This document shows positions 21,202 through 30,651 of a stretch of 64,000 nt of DNA, piece after piece. Position numbers and translations under genes: made by a program. The stretch is taken from contig OX352761.1 in NCBI GenBank assembly GCA_947095585.1, forward strand, positions 86,432,419 through 86,496,418, read 5' to 3'. The DNA is from Nephrocerus scutellatus (taxonomy: Eukaryota > Arthropoda > Insecta > Diptera > Pipunculidae). Below the pieces are notes generated by a model. That model was not told where the DNA came from. It made no database searches and worked only from the letters and a program-made list of their open reading frames with translations. Within the stretch, counting starts at the first letter, position 1. Every line of letters begins with the position of its first letter.

Positions 21202-22943
21202 TACAGGGTGTATCCGTTAAGGTGGCAAATACTTAAAGGAGTGATTCCTTGGCTAATTTCGTGAACAACATCGTATGGGAGGGGGGGTCAATTTTCAAAA
21301 TCGCTCTCGGATAATTTTTTTTTTGACAAATGCAATATTAAAGCCTATTCAATTTTCTACAAATCCACCTCATAATATTTGTGCATTCGGTCAACAGGAG
21401 CAGGGTTAAAAATAAAAGTTTGTAAAATAAACGAAGACGTACTTTTGACCTTACATGACTTCACACCATATAACTCTTGAACGCTTCCAGCTACAAGCTT
21501 ACTGTTCTTCTTTTTTGAAAGAAAATTATATTTTTAAGATCCAACAATATACACTTTCTTAAATTATTTTAGCCATACCGATATAAAGGTCGTCAAATTC
21601 AAAAAAACATTTTTTAAAATTGTTTTTACCAACACGAATATTTCGAGAAATGCTCTTGGATACATTTTTTTTATTAATATAGTATTGAAGCCTGTTGAAT
21701 TTCCTACAAATAAATCTCGCTCTTGTTGACTGAATGCACAAATATTTTGACATGGATTTGTAGCAGATTGAATAGGCTTTGCATTTGTCAAACAAAAATG
21801 TATCCGATAGCATTTCTCGAATTAATCGTGTTTGTGAATATAATTTTTAAAACAAAAATTTGATTTTCGATCGCTTAAATAATTTAAAAAAATGTCCATT
21901 GTTTGATCTTAAAAATGTACTTTTCTTTCAAAAAAGATTAATAGTAACCTTGAATATGGAAGCATTCAAGAGTTATAGGGTGTGAAGTCATGTAAGATCA
22001 AAATTACGTTTTCATTCATTTCACAAACTTTCAATTTTAATCCTGTTCCTGTTGACCTATTGCAGATGAAGTTGTAGAAAATTCAATGGGCTTTAATAAT
22101 GCATTTGTCAAAAAAAAAATTATCCGAGAGCATTTTTCGAAATAATCGCGTTTGAAAATAAAATTAAAAATAAAAACAACCCATAAAAATTAAAATTTTT
22201 CTTGTAAATTCTCTAATCGCAGATACACACACACACTGCGTGCTCGTCTTGTGGCAAAATCATCCACCAAATTACGCAGCGGCAGCGAACAGCGCTGCTC
22301 ACAAAGCACAGAGCTCAGACTTTGCCGTGATCTGATGCGATATAGCGATATTTAAAAATTGTATATTGGGGTCCCCAAGGGGCCGATCGCTCCAAATTTT
22401 TACAAAAAGTGTTTTCCATCGAAGACAGACATGTGTACAAAATTTAAAGAAAATCGGGTAAATTTTGTAAAATATTTATATGGGAGCCCCCCGAATCCGA
22501 GGTCCGAGGGGCCTCAAATTTTAATAGAAAGTATTGTCACCGGAAATATACATGTGTGCAAAATTTCAATAAAATCGGGCCATGGGAACTGGGCTAAAAA
22601 TTGATCAGAAAATCTGACCAGCCAGCCAGCCAACCAGCCAGCCACGTGCACGCGAAGTTAATATAGAGAATTTAAAAACAATGGTTTTAAGAATTCAAAT
22701 AAATTTACATTAAAGATATAATTTTCTATCAAAATAGACCAACAGTGACCTTGTAGCTAGAAGCGTTCAAGAGTTACAGGGTGTAAAGTGATGTAAGGTC
22801 AAAAGTACGCATCTCTGTTTTAAAACTCTACGTACACCACAGGGGGTGAAAATAGACCCCCCCAACCCAAACGATTTTTTTCACGAAATGAACCAAGGAA
22901 TCACCCCTTTAAGTATTTTCCACCTTAACGGATACACCCAGTA
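21202..22943. mobile_element. Foldback/TIR element with about 100-bp imperfect TIRs
   Basis: The left end TACAGGGTGTATCCGTTAAG and the inverted right end share about 100 bp with few mismatches, including TACTTAAAGG, GTGATTCCTTGG and TTCGTGAA. Flanking sequence is TA-rich, in line with TA target duplication. An inner block around TGACTTCACACC occurs once forward (about 21455-21500) and twice inverted (about 21950-22000, 22755-22805). No transposase is encoded. The 470-bp TIR repeat is nested inside. Confidence 0.7.
22160..22680 (+). mobile_element. Nested non-autonomous TIR repeat
   Basis: The core 22205-22674 is bounded by an 11-bp perfect inverted pair TAAATTCTCTA / TAGAGAATTTA. Near its right end is a GCCA-type short tandem run (GACCAGCCAGCCAGCCAACC) and then CACGTGCACGCGAAGTTAAT. 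Copies or ends of the family also lie at 25-48, 16461-16968, about 25654-25930 and 42000-42115. Confidence 0.7.
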
Positions 22944-22959
22944 TATTGCAATATACGAA

Positions 22960-23064
22960 ATAAACAAATATTTAAGCCAGAACTAAGACATTGACTAGTA
23001 ATTTTTCTGTAACGAACCACTGGGTCCGCTAAGCTTACCTCAGCTGAAAGAAACTTCGTTATAG
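22960..23064 (+). mobile_element. 3' end of a Gypsy LTR
   Basis: The sequence CTGTAACGAACC...CTCAGCTG...TTCGTTATAG is a diverged version of the LTR end seen at 57288 and 61420 (minus strand) and at 28500-28590 (minus strand). It sits directly before a tRNA-Lys-type primer-binding site. Confidence 0.6.
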
Positions 23065-23082
23065 TGGCGCCCGAGGAGGAAC
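23065..23082 (+). promoter_or_regulatory. Primer-binding site, tRNA-Lys type
   Basis: TGGCGCCCGAGGAGGAAC matches, with two differences, the 18-nt site complementary to the 3' end of lysine tRNA that primes minus-strand DNA in many retroelements. Confidence 0.7.
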
Positions 23083-23083
23083 T

Positions 23084-23870
23084 ATTTTCACAGAAAATCA
23101 CAGAAGTCAACACACCAAGTACATCCTCAGAAAACTCTCAACATCGCATACACACTCCTCCGAAGACTACAAAAATTACACTCCGATGCATCAAAAGTTT
23201 GAAGTTTGACGGGGTGCGTGATCAATTAGCCTTTATCAAACGCGTCGAAAAACTATTAGTTATCTATGGAATAGACCATAGACAAGGATTCCCTGCCACG
23301 CACAATGCCAGAACTCCTAAAGGATAGGGCCTTTATATGGTACAGAAATAACAACGGTCATTGGAGGACTTGAGAAACATTTAGGAACGACTTCCTGAAG
23401 CTTTTCCTCCCGACACGGTTCTTTGAATGACTGGACGACAACATCCGCCAAAGAAAACAGCTCCCGAAAGAATCGTTCAAGGACTACGTAATCACTCTCC
23501 AGAACCTGATGCGCCACGCCCAGTACAACGAAAACCAGAATCTAGAACGAGTTTTCCGCAACTGTGGCAGTCGAAATAACGAAGCTCCATCGCGGCCACC
23601 AAGAAGGGATGAGCAGCACCGACAACTCGCCCAGATGCTACGAGGAACAGTCAACACCCTCTCATCATGCCACCAATGCGGCCTGCAAGGAATTTCGCTA
23701 GAAAATGTTGCAATCCTAGGGTGCTGTTCTGTTTGGAATGTGGAAAACTAAACACCCGAAGCATCGACTGCTGTCGCCGACCGGCGGGAAATTCCAACGG
23801 GTTCCATCGAGGCCAGGGGAGGATGAAACCCCAAAGAACCACACCCCGAAACGTCTGAATACACTACAAC
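23084..23870 (+). pseudogene. Gypsy gag remnant
   Basis: Across frames the gag reads LKFDGVRDQLAFIKRVEKLL, then LLKDRAFIWYRNNNGHW, then an IRQRKQLPKESFKDYVITLQ block and NLMRHAQYNENQNLERVFRN. The same blocks occur in the gag at 60320-61281 on the minus strand, so the two belong to one family. Stops near 23328 and 23426 and frame changes break it. The zinc-knuckle part near 23660-23770 is only weakly visible (CHQCGLQG and an LFCLECGK segment in different frames). Confidence 0.7.
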
Positions 23871-23879
23871 AAAAGGACG

Positions 23880-24235
23880 ACCGCATAGCCGCTAGGATAA
23901 ACATGGGAGGAGGGGAAACCACTGCGACAATCGACACGGGAGCTACGAGAAGTTTCATTAGCGAGATTTATGCATATGAAGTCTGACAAACGGGACAGGC
24001 AAGTAGAACAGCGACATCAGTGCGAATGGCAAATGGCCCGACAAAACGGGTGGAACAGGCGTTTGAAACCATGATACAATTCGGACACAGTTCAGCTACT
24101 CATTCTGTCTGAAGCCATCGACAAAATAATCCTAGGATTAGATTTCCTGAGCCAAGACAAAGCAGCGCTTTGGATAGGCGGGCAGAGCCTCGCTTTCAGT
24201 GACAACAGGACCCATATCCAGCCGTAGAGACCTCA
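23880..24235 (+). pseudogene. Gypsy protease remnant
   Basis: ATIDTGATRSFISE at about 23926-23967 carries the DTGA active-site motif of retropepsins. After frame changes the C-terminal KIILGLDFLSQDKA follows at about 24122-24165, matching the usual ILG(M/L)DFL block. The order and spacing fit a single protease domain downstream of gag. Confidence 0.75.
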
Positions 24236-24245
24236 GGTAGGTGCA

Positions 24246-24486
24246 ATGCAAAATAAGATTCCAAATGACGAGGACAAGATAAGATCTTTCCTGGACCATG
24301 AATTGCCGAAGTTTGAGTCGATGAGCTGCGTTTTCAATATAACCAGCCAAAGGATCGTGATGCAGGATGATCGACCGTTAAAACAGCCATACTTCCCGAA
24401 GAATCCGGCCATGCAAAGCATAATCGACGAAGAGAACGACGACCTGCTAGAGAAGGGATGTGTCGAACCATCGACGGTCCTGTGCC
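24246..24486 (+). pseudogene. Gypsy RT N-terminal fragment
   Basis: The frame contains HELPKFESMSCVFNITSQRI and then QPYFPKNPAMQSIIDEENDD with LEKGCVEPST, the opening part of Ty3/Gypsy reverse transcriptase before motif 1. The match ends abruptly after CVEPSTVLCPV, where sequence of an RTE-like LINE starts; no catalytic RT motif is present. Confidence 0.75.
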
Positions 24487-25318
24487 CTGTGCTGGGCGAA
24501 GAGGCATCCTGCGCCCCATACATAAGAAATGAGATATCACAACATGCAGCAATTATCGTGGTATAACGTTGTTGAGTACCGCTTATAAGATTTTCTCCTC
24601 TATCCTTCAAGATAGGATAGCCCTATACGTTAATATTATCAGAGCCAGGGAGAACTTTATAAAGCCATGATAGAATTCGGCATCCCAAATAAACTGACAC
24701 GACTATATAGGATGCCCATGACCAATGTTATAAGTCAAGTAAAAATATTCGGATCACTTTCAAGCTTATTCAACATCTACAATGGGCTCCGACAAGCAGA
24801 TGGAATGGCCTGCGTCCTCTTCAACTTGGCGTTGGAGAAAGTGATCAGAGACACTGATGTAACGGCGAGAGGAACAATCCTCTATAAGTCCATTCAGATT
24901 CTGGCTTAGGCAGACTACATTGACCTTTTGGTAGAAACCAAAGAACTGTACAGGATGCTTTCATCCAGATCGAGCGGGCGGCACGAAATCAGGGGCTGCA
25001 CATTAATAAGAGCGAATTTGAAGTGGTGCAATCCTTTAACTATCTCGGGTCAACTGTAGCAGCCGATAACAGCATGGAACCAGAAATACGCGCACGGTTG
25101 CTCAAAGCCAACAAAGCCTACTTCACTTTATCAAGACTCTTCAAATCCAGGAATTTAACCTCTTAGCCGCGCTCGAGAGAAAAGTATTACGGAGATTTGT
25201 TGGCACCGTATGTGAGGCAGGAATATTCCGGAGACTCTATAATGATGAGATCTACGAGCGTTACCGCGATGTCGACATCGTGAAGAGAATTAAGCTCGGA
25301 AAGTCCTTGGTGGTAGGA
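24487..25318 (+). mobile_element. RTE-like LINE fragment fused to Gypsy
   Basis: The sequence resumes in the RTE-like RT near its motif 1 (EEASCAPYIRNE, from the block with ILCPIHKKGD), skips part of the RT, and continues with MIEFGIPNKLTRLYRMPMTN and LRQADGMACVLFNLALEKVI. The YADD region is disrupted by a stop (ILA*ADYID). It ends around the arm-like YNDEIYERYRDVDIVK. It is a degenerate relative of 13018-16070 in opposite orientation. Confidence 0.75.
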
Positions 25319-26158
25319 TTTGTTAACAAACATGAACTTAAATTTATGTACATGAAATCAAGTAGGTACTTAAAATCTTACCTACTACTAGTACTACTAG
25401 CTTTTACCTAAACCTATTACTAGTAGTATTTACATCTACTTTATGCATATGACCTGAAACTACTTAACAAGTTTCTAAAAGTTCAGTTATAATTACAAAC
25501 ATTTAATGTATACATCGTCTGTTAAGCAAGAACTCAAAAACTACATTTTCAATGTTAAAGGCTTAGAAATTTCGAATGTTGTCATTAAGTTCTTTTTAGC
25601 TGTTTTTATAATTATTTCTGCATATTAGAAACCAGCTTTGGTAAGTAAAAAAATATATATATGTGACAATACTTTCTATAAAATTTTGGAGGTGATCGGG
25701 TTCTAGGGCTGAGGGACTGCGATATTTATTTTTTTTAAATAGCGCACTTTGTACCGTTTATTGTTTTGATTATGAAGTGTTTTTTACAGATTACAGAGAA
25801 AGATATTCTTAACATTTCGCTTTATAATAGTTTAAAGTAAAATGAATAAAGTTGTGTGTTAAAGGATGGATAAAGCATATAGAGAATTTACTTGACAATT
25901 TCTAATTTTAATGGGTTGTTATTTTAGTAAGTGAAAACTTAACTCTCTGTAAAAAAGTTTATCCATACAAAATATACGGAATTTAAAATTCGGAATTTTG
26001 GAAAAAATGCTAGTGTTTTTTCTTATCACCGACGATATTATCTATATATCTAAAATTCGGAATTTTGGATAAAATATTAGTGAGTTTTTTCTTATCACCG
26101 ACGATATTATCTATATATTATATCTAAAATTATATTATTTTAAAGTCGTTAAACATAC
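25319..26158. other. GCN1 intron sequence with repeat scraps
   Basis: AT-rich non-coding DNA downstream of GCN1 exon 3. It includes a piece of the 470-bp TIR family at about 25654-25740, its end plus TAATGGGTTGTT at 25870-25922, and a 67-bp direct duplication at about 25984-26117 (AAAATTCGGAATTTTGGA...CACCGACGATATTATC). No further GCN1 exon was found here. Confidence 0.55.
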
Positions 26159-27129
26159 CTGAAGAACATTTATGCGGTACTCCGCAACCGTAATTTTGCC
26201 ATCATCACCATTTAGAATAGCAAAAATACTCTTAAGCATTTCTTCAATAGCTTTTGGTTTAGAGCACTTTCTAGCTAGCTGTTTTAGAGATTCGACAGAC
26301 TCAGTTCTCGCCGTATCATCTTTCGAGTAAAGATTTTGCATCAAAGGTTTTCCCAAACTTGCGGCGTACTCGCTGAAATCCAAACTGATTTCCTGAACAA
26401 TGATTCCAACCCCCTGCAAAATAATTTCCGGGCTACGCAACATCGACCTTTGCAGTGCTGGATAAATACTATCTTCAAAATCAGATTGACTTGTTGTCTT
26501 AAGCAAAGATCGGCATGCGAAGATACAGTTAGGGTTAGGTTTAATTTTAACTGTTATAATTCCTTTAATAAAATGATTTAATATATTCATATGATTGCTC
26601 TGCAGGAATGTTTGATCTCCATCGCTTTGTTCTCTATAGCGACACATTAAAACAAGAAATACTACAATGTTACTTGCGGGTTCTTTTTCAACAAAATAGT
26701 TATAGTATTTTTCAAAAAGGTCCTCCCTGTCTGTCCACAAGTCGAATAGGATTTTGTCAGATATTTCTATTATTCGTGAATTTCCCGTTAAAAGAGTCAG
26801 CTGATATAATAAAGCCTGGTATTCAAGTAAGTTTGGTAATTCAGTTTTGGTAACATTCGACAATAAATTGCAATTTTTCACAACCAATCCGCTCCATCCA
26901 AGAGTAATAAGTGCTGCTTTAGAAACCTTATGCGATGGGGCACTTGCCAGTTCCTTACTTACTAGTGCTTTGAAGACACCATTTAAATGTTCAAAGGCTA
27001 GGTCGGAATGAATATTCAAGAGATCTACGATGAGATTGCGCACAAGCAATTGCGATGGTGGATCTTTATACTTTGTCAAAGTGGTACCAATAACTTTGCA
27101 AATCCCACGTACAATTGTTGAATTAATGC
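26159..27129 (-). CDS. GCN1: GCN1 homologue, exon 3 (partial gene)
   Basis: The exon encodes about 323 codons without a stop. The reading resembles the N-terminal HEAT-repeat region of eIF2-alpha kinase activator GCN1: for instance TIVRGICKVIGTTLTKYKDP at the start and a later QRSMLRSPEIILQGVG...LDFSEYA block. The acceptor is TTTTACAG before 27129; the donor after 26159 is GTATGT, and reading on past it soon meets a stop, so splicing is required. GCN1 is a large ribosome-binding scaffold that activates GCN2 on uncharged tRNA, leading to eIF2-alpha phosphorylation. Full-length family members have about 2,600 residues, so this is the beginning only; the rest must lie below coordinate 1 or was lost. 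Confidence 0.9.
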
Positions 27130-27371
27130 CTGTAAAATTTGCAATAATGAATCTTATTTAATAATATTGTATGAATGCAACTAGTCTCTTGATAAAAATA
27201 TTTATCAAACATTGTAAAGTCGTGCACCTTTTACAGGAAATAAATGAAAGACTTGCATTGAATATTTTACTCAATAATAATACAAATCAATGAATTAGCC
27301 TATATAAATTAAAAATTTATTTTCAAAATTTTGATCAGTTTAAAAAATTAGTTCTAAATTTTCTTCCTTAC

Positions 27372-27474
27372 CAGGATTGGATAAAACAGCTGAAACATTT
27401 TGGAACAACACATGTCTTTCCTCCACTGGAACATTTAAAACACGGTTCGGCAAATCGCGCAGAGCCTTAGATAA
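27372..27474 (-). CDS. GCN1: GCN1 homologue, exon 2
   Basis: A 103-nt exon encodes LSKALRDLPNRVLNV and PVEERHVLFQNVSAVLSNP, with a trailing base that completes a Gly codon with exon 3. The acceptor is TTTTTTAG and the donor CTG|GTAAGG. The phase matches both neighbouring exons, and the sequence aligns naturally with the start of GCN1 proteins. The 242-bp intron to exon 3 (27130-27371) is AT-rich. Confidence 0.85.
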
Positions 27475-27539
27475 CTAAAAAATAATGAGACCTATTAAAA
27501 CGTTTTTCATTCAATTGTTTAAGATGTGATTAAATTAAC

Positions 27540-27554
27540 CTCAACATCTCCCAT
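27540..27554 (-). CDS. GCN1: GCN1 homologue, first coding exon
   Basis: ATGGGAGATGTTGAG encodes MGDVE and is followed by donor GTTAAT, then a 65-bp intron to exon 2. Start choice: the codon lies in frame through both splice junctions and gives the short acidic N-terminus typical of GCN1. A very short first coding exon is easily missed by gene finders. Donor GTTAAT is weaker than consensus, which lowers certainty a little. Confidence 0.75.
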
Positions 27555-27604
27555 ATTTGTTGAAAAAACTTAAGCTTTTGATTAACCATTACCAAATTAC
27601 TTTA

Positions 27605-27614
27605 CAAACTGAAA
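27605..27614 (-). promoter_or_regulatory. Possible initiator of the GCN1 gene
   Basis: On the minus strand TTTCAGTTTG contains TCAGTT, which matches the arthropod initiator consensus, about 56 nt upstream of the GCN1 ATG. No TATA box is evident. This is a suggestion from consensus only. Confidence 0.3.
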
Positions 27615-27763
27615 TATAATGTCGATTTCGAATTGACAGAAAATTTCAATCTGTAATTACCATGCACTAAAAATTTTTGTTGTAAAAAAAAAACATACAT
27701 AACTATAACTCAGTGTAGTTTTTCATTGTGAGAGCGCGTTTACTATTTACTTTATAGAGCTAC

Positions 27764-27943
27764 TGAAGAGAAGAGACTGTTCGATTGGTATTCTTCACTA
27801 CAGATAAATATCAAAAGTCAAAATGGAAAACCAAATAACAAATCTGAAGTACCTATACGAGCAAAATATCTCCTCAGTTAAAACAGTTGCTAAATTTTTA
27901 ACTTAAGTGGAGAGTGTCAATCGAACAGTCTCTTGACTTCTGT
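27764..27943. repeat. Short inverted repeat, possible MITE
   Basis: AAGAGACTGTTCGATTG at about 27771-27787 is repeated inverted (CAATCGAACAGTCTCTT) near 27918-27934, with further partial matches outside. The roughly 130-bp interior is AT-rich and reads MENQITNLKYLYEQN briefly, which I cannot assign. Confidence 0.5.
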
Positions 27944-28499
27944 TACTTCAGAATAAGCCACTAATTTAGTTAGTCAGACACACGCTGTTTATCGTCTAAT
28001 GAAACATGAAAACTTAACTAATAACGTTTCATGAGAAGAAATATAGGATTTCAATTTCAAATTAAACCATTTAAAGTTCAATGCAAACTTTTTTGAAAAC
28101 AAACGAAACTTTTTCCAAAACAAATTAAACTTTTTCCAAGCCAAACAAAACCTTTTGCCAACATATCCATATATAATTTTTAAAAGTGGACTCTGGTGGT
28201 GGGAATTATAACTAAAAATTTGGTTAAATAATTCTTAACCAAAAAATTTTTTTTTGTTAACGCTAAACCTTTTCTGGTCTAACCAATGTGTTTGTTGTTG
28301 TAATTTTTATTTTTTTGTTGAAAGCAATATAGCAATTGGGTCTGTTTTTTTATTCAACCCGAGCGAGCAGAGTACGCCAAAAATTTATTTGGTGCTTTTT
28401 TATTCAACTGGGGTAATTTTACTCTGTATTGTGTTCTTTATAGTGAAAGGAGCGCGACACGGTGTATACACAGTTTCCTATTTTTTAATCTGAAATAAA
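27944..28499. other. AT-rich spacer with one arm of a long inverted repeat
   Basis: The part around 28330-28480 (GGGTCTGTTTTTTTATTCAA, then CCCGAGCGAGCAGAGTACGCC) has an inverted, diverged counterpart at about 29950-30100. Otherwise nothing is recognised. Confidence 0.4.
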
Positions 28500-28590
28500 T
28501 ATGAGTGTGTAACGAAGTTTTATAGCTGGGGTATGCTCAGCGGATCCAGGAGGTTCGTTACAGAAATTACATAGACCATTTCATGTTGCT
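28500..28590 (-). mobile_element. Gypsy LTR end fragment
   Basis: GTAACGAAGTTTTATAGCTG and GGGTATGCTCAG...GGTTCGTTACAG form the inverted equivalent of the LTR end at 22985-23064 and resemble the LTR end at 57288. No internal sequence is attached. Confidence 0.55.
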
Positions 28591-28780
28591 TTTATTTTAT
28601 TTACTTTATTTACGTTAGCTTTATCTTGACAGATTTCTTTTCAATGAGTTATTACAAGGTTTATTACGATATAGATATATGCTTACTATATTTTTGCGTT
28701 GGTTGCTGAGTCGACGTTACGGCATCGCAAGGTGCATTTGTTGATAAGACTTGTGCTAGGTATGATAACTGTCCAATCGA

Positions 28781-29485
28781 AAACTGGAGAGACTAAGTCC
28801 CTGCCCCCTATAAGTGAAATAAAATTTGTGGACGTGTAACCCCTTACCACGGGTGGGGGGAAGTTACAAAACATATACAATCTACAACACGTAACTAGCC
28901 AAATCACAACTGGAGAGACTATGTCCCTGCCCCCTACGAGCGAAATAGATCAGTAGTCTGCAACCCCTTACCACGGGTGGGGGGAAGCGGCAGATTGTAT
29001 ACGAACTTGACACTTAGCTAAACAAACAAAGAACTGGAGAGACTAAGTCCCTGCCCCCTATGAGCGAATTAGATGATAGTTTGCAACCCCTTACCACGGG
29101 TGGGGGGAAGTTGCAACCTGTATATCAACTATGTTAATGATACCGATAATAGCATATAACCCCTTACCGCGGGTGGGGGGAAGCTATATGCTATGTATAG
29201 GCTAAGTATAATGCTAAGGATAATAACTAACAGCCCCTTACCACGGGTGGGGGGGAAGCTGTGAGTTGTGTCTAAACTAGTGGATGCTAAGAGTATAAAT
29301 ATCTATCCAAACCAGAACTGGAGAGACTAAGTCCCTGCCCCCTATGAGCGAAATAGATGATAGTTTGCAACCCCTTACCACGGGTGGGGGGAAGTTGCAA
29401 CCTGTATACGAACTATGATAATGATATTGATAATAGCATATAACCCCTTACCACGGGTTGGGGGAAGTTGTAAGCTATATATAAA
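28781..29485 (+). repeat. Covarying-hairpin repeat array B
   Basis: Seven copies of a CCCCTTACC(A/G)CGGGTGGGGG core lie at about 28835-28868, 28957-28994, 29081-29116, 29149-29194, 29225-29267, 29365-29400 and 29433-29478. Each is flanked by arms complementary to each other but different between copies: TGTAAC/GTTACA, TCTGC/GCAGA, TTGCAAC/GTTGCAA (twice), ATAGCATATA/TATATGCTAT, ACAGC/GCTGT with AACT/AGTT outside, and ATAGC-A-TATAAC/GTTGTA-A-GCTAT. Four copies are preceded by a second conserved module, GGAGAGACTAAGTCCCTGCC to GAGCGAAATAGAT. Copies 3-4 and 6-7 form a higher-order duplication of about 284 bp. It is non-coding and unassigned to any known family. Confidence 0.8.
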
Positions 29486-29732
29486 TTAAAATCAGAAAAC
29501 TTTCGACTTACCCAGACGTGCACTTTGCGCCGATGCACCAACGACTTCCCTGCTGACCTGTTGGTAGCCTTCTTATATACTAAGTTAACGGTATATTTGG
29601 TCCAGCATGCGTGCAATAAGTTCTTCCTATGCCGAGTGCCTGCATGCTGAACCCAATGACCGTGTTGTTGTTGTTTTCTTACAATTCATGCACTGGAAAC
29701 ATAATTTTTGTTGTTGTAAATGCGTTACATGA

Positions 29733-29764
29733 TATTCTTAAGCCGGAACTATAATGCAATTTCG
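29733..29764 (+). repeat. 30-bp element end shared with the satellite border
   Basis: AAGCCGGAACTATAATGCAA followed by TTTCGTCTCT is the exact inverse of the last 30 bases of the window, where the 84-bp satellite stops. It probably marks the terminus of a repeat unit. Confidence 0.6.
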
Positions 29765-30430
29765 TCTCTTTACGCTAGTGTCAAAACCCGACGATGAAAT
29801 GAGCGAATACAATGAAATTGTATGCTGCGCCCATAATAGCGTTCGCAATAGATTCGTTACTTTGGCAATCGAAAAGATGTTTGGTCCTCTGGACCGCTAG
29901 GCCGCTGAAAATGTGAGGATGATTTTGGTTGTGGCCAAAGTCGTCCTTACAAGTGTAAGACAGAGTAAGATCGAGTAAAGATACCCAGTGTACCACGCAA
30001 ATATTTTTACCAAAAACCACTTTTGCACGGTTTACTCGGCGTAAACTTACTCGTTCGGGTTGAAAAAAAAAATAGACCCATTTTTCCATATCAGTGTAAA
30101 TTCCATTTTTCTTTTGTGCTGTTCTTCGCAAAACCATCTAAAATCCACATTATGAAAGGTAAGACCCAATCTACACGCTGAAAAATCCTACCATGAAATC
30201 TAGAAATCTATAAGTGCAACAGAGAAGGGTAATGAAAATGAATATATTTTACCGAACGGTCTCGGCAAACTTGTCCTTGAAATTTTTTGACGTTTCTTGT
30301 TTCCTCCATTCCTAATTTTGGTCGTCCTCTTTACTCTTTTCGACAACCACAATTGTCGCATCGGAACGCGATTACAATAAAAGCGAGCCGAGTTGAAAGG
30401 ATAATATTTTTAATTTTTAATTGTAGAGAA
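29765..30430. other. Unassigned stretch with long inverted-repeat arm
   Basis: No protein gene is convincing; one minus-strand open run of 118 codons (30137-29781) has no recognisable domain. The part at about 29950-30100 is the inverted partner of 28330-28480. Confidence 0.4.
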
Positions 30431-30435
30431 GGGTC
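30431..30435. repeat. Left target duplication of Copia element 1
   Basis: GGGTC here equals GGGTC at 35156-35160, directly outside the two LTRs. Confidence 0.85.
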
Positions 30436-30636
30436 TGTCAGAATTGTTGTTTTTAAATTGTGTTTTATGGATATCACTTGCTGTTTATTACCTAGTACAC
30501 ATGACAATCTAATAAATCTATCCATGTAACAAAGAGAGCGAAGAACATGTGTTTTTCATTACTTAGTCTTTAATAATAAATTTTTTTTTATTAACCATCT
30601 GAAATTATTTACCCATAATTCCACATATCAACGACA
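30436..30636 (+). repeat. Copia 1 5' LTR
   Basis: Begins TGTCAGAATTGTTG and ends ACGACA. It matches the 3' LTR closely except for a missing block of about 34 bp and a few substitutions. Confidence 0.9.
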
Positions 30637-30651
30637 GGTTATGGGCCCAGA
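30637..30651 (+). promoter_or_regulatory. Copia 1 primer-binding site
   Basis: GGTTATGGGCCCAG follows the LTR directly. In Copia elements this site pairs with an internal part of initiator methionine tRNA rather than its 3' end. The same site occurs in Copia element 3 at 40465. Confidence 0.85.

Noticed and set aside
23651..23958. Several overlapping open frames on both strands
   Set aside because: They are shadows of the Gypsy gag-protease remnant.
28781..29485. Hairpins as bacterial-type terminators or G-quadruplex arrays
   Set aside because: There are no T-runs after the stems and the context is not bacterial; the G runs are not arranged as four tracts per copy, and the paired arms are the more specific feature.
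29781..30137. 118-codon minus-strand open frame as a host gene
   Set aside because: There is no domain, no splice context, and part of it overlaps an inverted-repeat arm.
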